A stretch of DNA of 64,000 nt from JAJFFW01 sp038534195 (GTDB taxonomy: Bacteria; Pseudomonadota; Alphaproteobacteria; Caulobacterales; Parvularculaceae): assembly GCA_038534195.1 (NCBI GenBank), contig JBCAXE010000016.1:1-64000 (forward strand). Direction: 5' to 3'. The notes below the pieces were generated by a model, which worked only from the letters and a program-made list of their open reading frames with translations, was not told the DNA's origin and searched no databases. Position 1 is the stretch's first letter. Each line of letters starts with the position of its first letter. The position numbers were made by a program, and so were the translations under genes. This document shows, in pieces, positions 40,926 through 48,022 of this stretch.

Positions 40926-41918
40926 TTACTCGAATTTTTCTCGCGGCGCCGCAGCGCGCGTCAGGCGATCGTTTATTGCTTCGCCAAGGCCATGCGCTGG
41001 AATAGGCGCTACAGCGATTTTCTTTAGACTGTTTTTAAAACAAACGGCGTCCAGAGCGCGTAAATGCGCAAAAAGGTTTGCGGCGGCTTCCCGCAGGTCG
41101 CCGCTAGCGCTGAGATTGAGCGAATGCGCGGTATCGCCGGCGATGTCGCCGAAACCAAGGAAGGCTTCATCGGGCTCGGCGCTTTGCGCATCCAGCCGCA
41201 GGAACGCGCCGGGCGCGTAGTGGCTCGCTAACATACCAGGCGCAAGTGGTTGTTCCGTATCAAAATGATCGCGCAGCGGTGCGCCAATGATGCGCTCAAT
41301 CGTTTTGCGGTCAACGCCGCCGGCGCGCAACAGAAATGCGTCGCCGCCATTCACATGGACAATGGTTGACTCAACACCGACGTTGCTTGCTCCCCCGTCA
41401 AGCACATAATCGACCTTGTCGCCGAGGCTTTCGCGCACGTGCGCTGCTGTGGTCGGACTGACCGCGCCTGACCGGTTTGCGCTCGGCGCGGCAACGGGTG
41501 TCCCCGCTGCTTCAAGAAGCACGCGGGCGATCGGGTGGGCCGGCGCGCGCAGGGCGATGGTGTCGAGCCCGGCGGAGAGGAGAAGCGATAATGGGCTCGT
41601 CGGTCGTCGCGCCGTGACCAAGGTGAGCGGACCCGGCCACAGGCTTTCAGCCAGAATTCTGGCGAGCGGCGAGATCGTCGCGTGCTCTTCGGCGGCGGCG
41701 AGGTCTGGCACATGCGCGATCAGCGGATTAAAGGTGGGGCGTCCCTTTGCTTCGAAAATGCGCGCGACCGCTGCGTCATTTGTTGCATCAGCGGCGAGGC
41801 CATAGACGGTCTCGGTGGGCATCGCCACGAGCCCGCCCTTTTTGATCGTCTCAGCGGCTTGGTTAATCATCCGGTCCGGTGTTGTCATCGTGACGCGACA
41901 TGTAGTCATCTGCTGCAT
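40926..41918 (-). CDS. tsaC: Threonylcarbamoyl-AMP synthase, long Sua5/YwlC form
   Basis: This enzyme makes threonylcarbamoyl-AMP for the t6A modification of tRNAs that read ANN codons. The YrdC domain (GGLVAMPTETVYGLAADAT, then PLIAHVPD, then WPGPLTLV, then SANRSGAVSPT) is followed by a C-terminal Sua5 domain (APGMLASHYAPGAFLRL), giving 330 residues. No clear ribosome-binding site is seen; in-frame ATG codons at 41909 and 41888 are alternatives, the last matching family starts best. It is divergent from the acyl-CoA dehydrogenase gene. Confidence 0.92.
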   Translation of the reverse strand: MQQMTTCRVTMTTPDRMINQAAETIKKGGLVAMPTETVYGLAADATNDAAVARIFEAKGRPTFNPLIAHVPDLAAAEEHATISPLARILAESLWPGPLTLVTARRPTSPLSLLLSAGLDTIALRAPAHPIARVLLEAAGTPVAAPSANRSGAVSPTTAAHVRESLGDKVDYVLDGGASNVGVESTIVHVNGGDAFLLRAGGVDRKTIERIIGAPLRDHFDTEQPLAPGMLASHYAPGAFLRLDAQSAEPDEAFLGFGDIAGDTAHSLNLSASGDLREAAANLFAHLRALDAVCFKNSLKKIAVAPIPAHGLGEAINDRLTRAAAPREKFE

Positions 41919-41989
41919 CGAACGCTAGCCGCCTGTGTTATAATGCGCGAAAATGAGATTTGTTCTCGTCCTTGACAGGAGTTTGCCCA

Positions 41990-43768
41990 ATGACATTCGC
42001 CACGCCGCTGCGCGATATGCGTTTCGCCCTTAACCACATGGCGGACTTCGACGCCCTCGCCAAAACAGGCGCGTTTGAAGACCTGTCGGAAGATTTGGTC
42101 GACGCCATCCTTGAGGAGATGGGGAAGTACTGCGACCAGGTTGTCGCGCCTCTCAATTGGGAAAGCGACCAGAACGGCGCGACGCTTGAGAACGGTGTTG
42201 TGCGCACGAGCCCCGGTTTTAAGGAAGCCTATCAGCAATATGTGGAGGGCGGCTGGAGCGCGCTCGCCTTTCCTGAAGAGGCGGGCGGGCAGGGGCTGCC
42301 GCAAACGCTGGCGGTCGCGCTCGTCGATGCGCTGAACGCCGCTTGCATGTCGTTCGCCATCGGTACGACGCTCACGACCGGCGCTGTGAAGGCGATTTTG
42401 AACGTCGGCACCGAAGAGCAAAAAGGCCTGTATCTCGAAAAAATGGTGAGCGGCGAGTGGACAGGCACGATGAATCTTACCGAGCCGCAAGCCGGTTCCG
42501 ATTTGAGCGGTATCCGAACAAAAGCCGAGCCGATCGGCGACGGGCGATACAAGATTACCGGTCAGAAGATTTATATCACCTACGGCGACCATGACATCGC
42601 CGATAATATTGTTCACCTCGTCCTGGCGCGATTGCCCGATGCGCCGGAGGGCACAGGCGGCATTTCGATGTTCCTGGTGCCGAAGGTTCATGTGAACGAT
42701 GATGGATCTCTGGGCGCGCGCAACGATGTCCAATGCGTGGGTCTTGAAGAAAAAATGGGCCTTCACGGCAGCCCCACTTGCGTCATGGCCTATGGCGAAC
42801 ATGGCGAGTGTTACGGCACGCTCCTTGGCGAAGAGAACAAGGGGCTCAAAAACATGTTCATCATGATGAACTCCGCCCGTCTTGATGTGGGCGTGCAGGG
42901 GGTCGGCGTGGCTGAGCGGGCCTACCAGCATGCGCTCGCCTATGCGCTTGAGCGCAAACAGGGGCGTGCGCCCGGCGTGCGCAGCGGCGACCAGATCGCA
43001 ATCTATGAGCACCCCGACGTGCGGCGAATGCTTTATTCCATGAAGGCGCTCGTCGAAGCGTCGCGCGGTATTTGTTACGCCAACGCCGTCGCGTATGATT
43101 TGGCCCGCACTGCGCCGGACGACGCCGCACGGGCGCGCGCCAGTGCGCTTGAAGGACTGCTCACGCCGATTTCAAAAGCCTGGTCGACCGACCGCGCTAA
43201 TGAGGTGACGTCGCTCGGCGTGCAGATTCATGGCGGTATGGGGTATGTGGAAGAGACGGGCGCGGCGCAACATATGCGTGATGCGCGCATCGCCGCCATC
43301 TACGAAGGCACCAACGGCATCCAGGCGATGGACCTTGTCGGTCGCAAGCTGCAAGGCGACGGCGGCGCGGCGGCTAAGGATTTTATCAGTATGGTGATGG
43401 AAAATGCGGCGGCGTTAAAAGCGTCCGGCAATTCGGCGCTCACCGACGCAGGCGCGAAACTGGCGGCGGCGGCGACCGCTTTAACGGAGTCGACAAATTG
43501 GCTCCTTGAAACCGCAAGCGCTGATCAGGAGGCTGTCCTCGCTGGCGCGACGCCCTATCTCAAGCAGTTCGGCAATGTGGCGGGCGGTCATTATCTCGCA
43601 TCCGGCGCGCTTCGCGCTCTGGCTCAGGACGATCCGGCTTACGCGTCAGCGAAAGTGACCTTGGCGGCGTTTTTCGCGGACAACTACCTGACGGAAGCGG
43701 TCAGCTTAACGGCGGCCGTAACCGCCGGTGCGGTGGAACGCCTGGAGCCGGCGCTCCTTAGTGCATAA
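41990..43768 (+). CDS. Long-form acyl-CoA dehydrogenase, DmdC-like
   Basis: This 592-residue FAD enzyme has an added N-terminal domain (PLRDMRFALNHMADFDALAKT), the acyl-CoA dehydrogenase core (MNLTEPQAGSDLSGIRTKA, then KMGLHGSPTCVMAYG, then GGMGYVEETGAAQHMRDARI, then YEGTNGIQAMDLVGRK) and a C-terminal helical domain of about 130 residues. This layout is that of 3-methylmercaptopropionyl-CoA dehydrogenase (DmdC) and relatives acting on varied acyl-CoAs; the substrate is not predictable. AGGAG precedes the ATG. A paralogue of the same architecture starts at 62518. Confidence 0.9.
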   Translation: MTFATPLRDMRFALNHMADFDALAKTGAFEDLSEDLVDAILEEMGKYCDQVVAPLNWESDQNGATLENGVVRTSPGFKEAYQQYVEGGWSALAFPEEAGGQGLPQTLAVALVDALNAACMSFAIGTTLTTGAVKAILNVGTEEQKGLYLEKMVSGEWTGTMNLTEPQAGSDLSGIRTKAEPIGDGRYKITGQKIYITYGDHDIADNIVHLVLARLPDAPEGTGGISMFLVPKVHVNDDGSLGARNDVQCVGLEEKMGLHGSPTCVMAYGEHGECYGTLLGEENKGLKNMFIMMNSARLDVGVQGVGVAERAYQHALAYALERKQGRAPGVRSGDQIAIYEHPDVRRMLYSMKALVEASRGICYANAVAYDLARTAPDDAARARASALEGLLTPISKAWSTDRANEVTSLGVQIHGGMGYVEETGAAQHMRDARIAAIYEGTNGIQAMDLVGRKLQGDGGAAAKDFISMVMENAAALKASGNSALTDAGAKLAAAATALTESTNWLLETASADQEAVLAGATPYLKQFGNVAGGHYLASGALRALAQDDPAYASAKVTLAAFFADNYLTEAVSLTAAVTAGAVERLEPALLSA

Positions 43769-43776
43769 GGCATGGG

Positions 43777-43821
43777 TTGACATGTTATAACGGCGGTTAT
43801 AATTATAACTTGCGTTATAAC
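43777..43821 (+). promoter_or_regulatory. Promoter overlapped by a symmetric operator array of the toxin-antitoxin module
   Basis: A consensus -35 (TTGACA, 43777-43782) and -10 (TATAAT, 43798-43803) with a 15-nt spacer lie 35 nt before the antitoxin ATG. Within and around them is an array of palindromes: GTTATAAC (43784-43791), 4 nt, GTTATAATTATAAC (43796-43809), 4 nt, GTTATAAC (43814-43821). The central palindrome contains the -10 element, so binding there must block RNA polymerase. This is the arrangement expected for autorepression by an AbrB-type antitoxin, alone or with toxin. Confidence 0.8.
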
Positions 43822-43834
43822 TAGGATAATCGCG

Positions 43835-44062
43835 ATGACCACGACCCTTAAGCTGCGAAAAATCGGTAATTCGGTTGGCGTTCTCCTTACGAAGGACATG
43901 CTCGAAAAGCTGAACGCCAGTGAAGGGGATGAAATCTCCATTTCTGAAACGCCGAACGGCGTTTTGTTGAGTCGCCGTGACACTGAATTTGAAGAGCATA
44001 TGAAGCTCGTAGAAGAAGCAATGGCGCGATATCCGAACACGCTTCGCGCCCTTGCAAAATGA
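43835..44062 (+). CDS. AbrB/MazE-type antitoxin
   Basis: This 75-residue protein has an N-terminal SpoVT-AbrB swapped-hairpin DNA-binding domain (LKLRKIGNSVGVLLTKDML, then EGDEISISETPNGVLLSRRD) and a C-terminal charged helix (EEHMKLVEEAMARYPNTLRALAK) that should bind the toxin. AGGA lies before the ATG. The stop overlaps the toxin start (ATGA), the usual coupling. It should repress its own operon through the palindromes at 43784-43821. The partner is a Doc-type protein, so this is an AbrB-Doc hybrid pairing and not the classical Phd-Doc. Confidence 0.9.
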   Translation: MTTTLKLRKIGNSVGVLLTKDMLEKLNASEGDEISISETPNGVLLSRRDTEFEEHMKLVEEAMARYPNTLRALAK

Positions 44063-44442
44063 GTTGTCGTTGGATTCCAAAAGCCAGCGTCGTCGGCGCT
44101 CACGACAAAAGCCTTGCCGCATATGGCGGCGGCGAAGGGTTGCGTGATGACAGCATGCTTGAAAGCGCCCCTGCCCGGCCTGAAAATCTCGCCGCTTACG
44201 GCGACCCTGCCGTGTATGATCTTGCCGCCGCATACGCATACGGGATCGCGAAAAACCACCCTTTTGTTGATGGCAACAAGAGAACGGCCTTTCTTACCGC
44301 TTACCTATTCCTTACACTGAATGGAATTCAATTAACAGCGCCCGAACATGAGGCGACGGCGGCGGTTCTGGCGCTTGCTTCCGGCGAGTTAGAGGAATCC
44401 GGTTTTTCCGAATGGCTCAAAGCGAATAGCGAAGCGCTCTAA
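44059..44442 (+). CDS. Doc/Fic-family death-on-curing toxin
   Basis: This 127-residue toxin has the Fic core motif HPFVDGNKRT (67-76). The second Gly of AMPylating Fic proteins (HPFxxGNGR) is replaced by Lys, as in Doc, which instead phosphorylates elongation factor Tu and halts translation. Family segments before it (LRDDSMLESAPARPEN, then LAAAYAYGIAKN) are intact, so the toxin looks active. It overlaps the antitoxin gene by 4 nt and is followed after 3 nt by a phosphoesterase gene. Confidence 0.9.
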   Translation: MSCRWIPKASVVGAHDKSLAAYGGGEGLRDDSMLESAPARPENLAAYGDPAVYDLAAAYAYGIAKNHPFVDGNKRTAFLTAYLFLTLNGIQLTAPEHEATAAVLALASGELEESGFSEWLKANSEAL

Positions 44443-44445
44443 TCA

Positions 44446-45441
44446 ATGGATGCGCTGGAGCCGTCAAATTCGATTAAACTCGTCATTTATTATGCGAGCT
44501 ATCTGTATTTTCCCGCTAGTGTCATCCTTGTCACGATCATTACGCGGGCGAAGGGCGTGGCGGTGTTTGCCTCTGCGCTCGTTTTCATATGTTTGAGCAT
44601 TCTCGCCTATGCACGGTTTGTTGAGCCGCGCATCCTTCTCACCAAAACGCACGATATAACGCTTGAGCGATGTTTTGCAGAAGCAGGCTCCCTGCGGCTC
44701 GCAGTATTTTCGGACACACATAACGGCATTTTCGGGAACGCGATGCCGATCGTGCGCATTGCGCGGCGCGTTGAGCGCATCAAGCCTGACGCCGTATTGG
44801 TCGCCGGTGATTTCACCTATCATCCGGACTCGGCGCAATTGCTTCAAACCTACGCTGCTTTCAACGAGATCGCGGCGCCGGTGCTCGGCGTTTTCGGCAA
44901 TCACGATGTAGGGTTTCCCGGCCCCGATCTCACGGCGCCTCTGACGGGCGCGTTGACCCGCAACAATGTCTCGATTATCGACAATAGGAAACTCTTTATC
45001 AATAAGGGCGGACGCCGCGTTGAGTTGATCGGCATCTCTGATGAATGGCAGGACCAACAGCGCCTTTCACTGATCACGCCCGATGCGCCCTATCCGCGTA
45101 TCGTCCTAACCCACAATCCGGCCACGGTCCTCAATATTTCCGTGCGCACGCCCGTTGATCTTTTAATTGCGGGACACACCCATGGCGGTCAGATTTATAT
45201 TCCGTTCGTCACCTGCAAAATTGTGTCGTTCGCCTGCCGGATTGTGCGCTATGGTTTCAGTGCGCAAAAGCGCGCCGTCGTTTTCGTAACGTCCGGCACC
45301 GGCATGGTCGGCTTGCCCATGCGCTTCAATATGGCGCCGCGCATTGACGTCGTAACGGTGCGCTACAATAGTTGCCGCGAAAACCGACGCGCGGCGGCGG
45401 CTGAAATTATTGGAGAGAAACGCCATGTCCCTGAAAGATAA
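44446..45441 (+). CDS. Membrane-anchored metallophosphoesterase (YkuE/YaeI-like)
   Basis: This 331-residue protein has two N-terminal membrane segments (about 10-28 and 33-54) and a calcineurin-like phosphoesterase domain. The metal ligands are visible: FSDTHNG (DxH), VAGDFTYH (GD), FGNHD (GNHD), LTHNP, and AGHTHGG. Such proteins act on lipid-linked or nucleotide substrates at the membrane; one known group acts on UDP-diacylglucosamine. It starts 3 nt after the toxin stop and overlaps the next gene by 17 nt, so it may be read through from the toxin-antitoxin promoter. Confidence 0.88.
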   Translation: MDALEPSNSIKLVIYYASYLYFPASVILVTIITRAKGVAVFASALVFICLSILAYARFVEPRILLTKTHDITLERCFAEAGSLRLAVFSDTHNGIFGNAMPIVRIARRVERIKPDAVLVAGDFTYHPDSAQLLQTYAAFNEIAAPVLGVFGNHDVGFPGPDLTAPLTGALTRNNVSIIDNRKLFINKGGRRVELIGISDEWQDQQRLSLITPDAPYPRIVLTHNPATVLNISVRTPVDLLIAGHTHGGQIYIPFVTCKIVSFACRIVRYGFSAQKRAVVFVTSGTGMVGLPMRFNMAPRIDVVTVRYNSCRENRRAAAAEIIGEKRHVPER

Positions 45442-46294
45442 AACGCTATTCATCACCGGCGCCTCGCGCGGGATCGGGCTCGCTATCGCAAAACGCGCCG
45501 CGGCGGACGGGGCCAACATTGCAATCGCCGCGAAAACCGCCGAGCCGCACAAACATCTGCCGGGCACGATCTACACGGCCGCTGAAGAGATCGAAGCGGC
45601 GGGCGGAAAAGCCTTGCCGCTAATCGTCGATATTCGTTCGCAAGAACTGGTGCAGGAAGCGATTGACAAGACCGTCGCTGAATTCGGCGGCATTGATATA
45701 TGCGTCAATAATGCGTCAGCCATCAATCTTTCCGGCACCGAGGCGACTGAGATGAAGCGTTGGGATCTCATGCACCAGATCAATGCGCGCGGAACATTCC
45801 TTGTTTCTAAACTATGCATCCCGCATCTGAAAAAAGCCGATAATCCGCATGTTCTCAATCTGTCGCCGCCGCTTGATATGAGCCCGAAATGGTTTGCGCC
45901 GCACGTGGCCTACACGATGGCGAAATATGGCATGTCTCTTTGCGTTCTCGGGATGGCGGAAGAATTCCGCAAGGACGGCATCGCGTTCAACGCGCTCTGG
46001 CCGCGCACGGCAATCGCCACGGCGGCCGTGGAATTTGCGCTCGGCGGCGACGAAATGGTCAAGGGATCGCGAACCACGGACATCTTGTCCGACGCTGCGC
46101 ATATTATGCTCAATAAACCGTCCAAAGAGTTTACCGGTAATTTCGTCATAGACGATACGCTCCTTCACGAGCATGGCGTCACCGATTTTGAGAAGTATCG
46201 AGTGGATCCGTCGCGGCCGCTCTTTCCCGATTTCTTTGTGCCGGACGACGCGACCCCGCCGCCCGGCGTGGCCGAAACAATCGTAAAGATGTAG
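45425..46294 (+). CDS. Short-chain dehydrogenase/reductase (HSDL2-like)
   Basis: This 289-residue Rossmann oxidoreductase has TGASRGIG at the NAD(P) site, NNAS, and the catalytic YxxxK in AYTMAKYG. The C-terminal PDFFVPD and the LDMSPKWFAPHVAY segment resemble HSDL2-type SDRs linked to fatty-acyl metabolism. GGAGA lies before the ATG at 45425, within the end of the phosphoesterase gene. Substrate is not known. Confidence 0.9.
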   Translation: MSLKDKTLFITGASRGIGLAIAKRAAADGANIAIAAKTAEPHKHLPGTIYTAAEEIEAAGGKALPLIVDIRSQELVQEAIDKTVAEFGGIDICVNNASAINLSGTEATEMKRWDLMHQINARGTFLVSKLCIPHLKKADNPHVLNLSPPLDMSPKWFAPHVAYTMAKYGMSLCVLGMAEEFRKDGIAFNALWPRTAIATAAVEFALGGDEMVKGSRTTDILSDAAHIMLNKPSKEFTGNFVIDDTLLHEHGVTDFEKYRVDPSRPLFPDFFVPDDATPPPGVAETIVKM

Positions 46295-46304
46295 GCGTGC
46301 GCCG

Positions 46305-47000
46305 GTGAGGTTGAGGCTGAACCGGCGGCGAACACTCGCCCTGGCGATTGCAGCCTTAAGCGTGCTCGTTCTCTTCTATGTGCGTTTCGCGCCGGACAGA
46401 TACGATATCACCGCGCCGTTGAGCTTAATCGAACCGCCGACCGTCGTGACGCCGTTCAAACTCAAATTGATGGGCGTTGAGGCTTGCTACGCCGCGCTTG
46501 ATCAGGCGAGCGTGCGTTATGAGAAGCTTTCTGATCGCGAGACCGGGCGCGGCTGCGGTTTTCATCAGTCGGTCTTGATTAAGCAAACGAGCGTCCCCTG
46601 GGGCGAGGGCCTTAGCCTGACCTGCCCCATGGCGGCGGCGCTCGTTATGTGGGAGCGCCATGACCTTCAGCCGGCGGCGCAAGAGCGCTTCGGCAAACCT
46701 GTGGTCCTGATTGAAAATTACGGCTCATACGCTTGCCGCAATATCAACAATGCGGCGCGGGGCTCGCGCAGCGAACATGCGCGCGCAAACGCGATCGACA
46801 TTTCCGGTTTTGTGCTTCAAGGCGGGACCAGTATTGCAGTGCGCCGAGACTGGCGCGGGCGGGACGACGAGGCGCGGTTTCTTCGCAGGCTGCACAGGAG
46901 CGGGTGTTTTTATTTCAATACGGTGCTCGGCCCCGATTACAACGCGTTGCACGAGGACCATTTCCATTTCGATCAGGGAAATTATCGCAGCTGCCGCTGA
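46305..47000 (+). CDS. Extensin-like family exported protein
   Basis: This 231-residue protein has an N-terminal membrane anchor (about 9-26) and an extensin-like C-terminal domain (CYAALDQASVRYEKL, then LTCPMAAALVMWE, then SEHARANAIDISGF, then HEDHFHFDQGNYRSCR). The SEHARANAIDISGF and final HxDHFH resemble the zinc site of LAS-type peptidases of the M15/DacB clan, so a peptidoglycan peptidase is likely. Six Cys residues suggest periplasmic disulfides. The gene starts with GTG 10 nt after the SDR stop. Confidence 0.85.
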   Translation: MRLRLNRRRTLALAIAALSVLVLFYVRFAPDRYDITAPLSLIEPPTVVTPFKLKLMGVEACYAALDQASVRYEKLSDRETGRGCGFHQSVLIKQTSVPWGEGLSLTCPMAAALVMWERHDLQPAAQERFGKPVVLIENYGSYACRNINNAARGSRSEHARANAIDISGFVLQGGTSIAVRRDWRGRDDEARFLRRLHRSGCFYFNTVLGPDYNALHEDHFHFDQGNYRSCR

Positions 47001-47012
47001 CGGGATGCGGGT

Positions 47013-47906
47013 TTAAGGCGTGCGTTTGGCGAGCGTCACTTTCGAGCCCGGACGGCGCTGCAATTTATCGGATATCCAGATGCTGGCGTCCATCAATGCA
47101 TCGAGATTAACGCCCGTTTCAAACCCCGACCTGTGGAGGGAATAAACAACGTCTTCGCTCGCTACATTGCCGGAGGCGCCCTTCGCGTAGGGGCAGCCGC
47201 CAAGACCGGAGACCGAGCTGTCGAACGTCGTCACGCCCGCATCAATCGCCGCCCAAATATTGGCGAGAGCCTGGCCGTAAGTGTCGTGAAAATGGCCCGC
47301 CAACGCCGCGACAGGAATCGCGTTGGCGAGCGCCCTGATCAGTGCGGCGGTCTCCCGCGGCGTCCCGACGCCGATCGTATCGCCGAGCGAAATCTCATAG
47401 CAGCCCATATCGTATAGCGTCTTTGATACACGTAAGACATTCTCGACCGGCACTGCGCCTTCGTAAGGACATCCCAGTACGCAAGAGACGTAGCCGCGCA
47501 CGCGAACGCCGTCGGCCTTTGCCGCTTCGATCACTGGCTTGAAGCGCTCCAGGCTCTCTTCGATGGTGGCGTTGATGTTCTTTTGGCTGAATGTTTCGGA
47601 CGCGGCGCCAAAGACGGCGATTGTGTCCACATGCGCCGCGCGCGCCGCCTCGTAGCCTTTCATGTTCGGCGTCAGGACAGGATAGGAGACGCCGTCGCAA
47701 CGTTCGATCCCGGTCAGGACAGTATCGCTCGCCGCCATTTGCGGCACCCATTTCGGTGAAACGAACGCACCCGCTTCGACAGATTGAAAACCGGCCTCGG
47801 CTAACCGCTCTACAAGCTCGATTTTCGTGGCCGGGTCGATCGTCTGTTTTTCATTCTGAAGTCCGTCGCGCGGGCCAACCTCCACAAGCGTAATATGGTC
47901 GGTCAT
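47013..47906 (-). CDS. mvaB: Hydroxymethylglutaryl-CoA lyase
   Basis: This 297-residue TIM-barrel enzyme splits HMG-CoA to acetoacetate and acetyl-CoA, the final step of leucine breakdown. The start (LVEVGPRDGLQNE), the metal-binding GHFHDTYGQA, and the active-site SVSGLGGCPYAKGASGN with its catalytic Cys are intact. It ends the minus-strand leucine catabolic run, and its start overlaps a tiny ORF (47903-48019) by ATGA. Confidence 0.95.
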   Translation of the reverse strand: MTDHITLVEVGPRDGLQNEKQTIDPATKIELVERLAEAGFQSVEAGAFVSPKWVPQMAASDTVLTGIERCDGVSYPVLTPNMKGYEAARAAHVDTIAVFGAASETFSQKNINATIEESLERFKPVIEAAKADGVRVRGYVSCVLGCPYEGAVPVENVLRVSKTLYDMGCYEISLGDTIGVGTPRETAALIRALANAIPVAALAGHFHDTYGQALANIWAAIDAGVTTFDSSVSGLGGCPYAKGASGNVASEDVVYSLHRSGFETGVNLDALMDASIWISDKLQRRPGSKVTLAKRTP

Positions 47907-48019
47907 GCGCGTACGCCTTCATAAACGGCGAGGCTGCAGGTGACTTGTTTTGTCGCCGCAAAAAATGCCGTATCCGGAACTTTTACACATAACGGCGTGA
48001 CGATAATGCGGATCGCCAT
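47903..48019 (-). CDS. Tiny ORF (38 residues) coupling the MCC alpha gene to the HMG-CoA lyase gene
   Basis: A 38-residue frame begins with ATG 3 nt after the MCC alpha stop, preceded by AAGAGG, and ends in a TGA overlapping the ATG of HMG-CoA lyase (ATGA). The sequence starts MAIRIIVTPLC and contains two Cys. I recognise no family. Spacing and overlap on both sides suggest it is translated, at least as a coupling leader, but it may be only a chance frame in a 116-nt gap. Confidence 0.4.
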   Translation of the reverse strand: MAIRIIVTPLCVKVPDTAFFAATKQVTCSLAVYEGVRA

Positions 48020-48022
48020 CGC

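Noticed and set aside
41906..43012. Minus-strand frame of 368 residues opposite the acyl-CoA dehydrogenase
   Set aside because: It is the complement of a clear gene, has no ribosome-binding site and has shadow-like composition rich in His and Arg.
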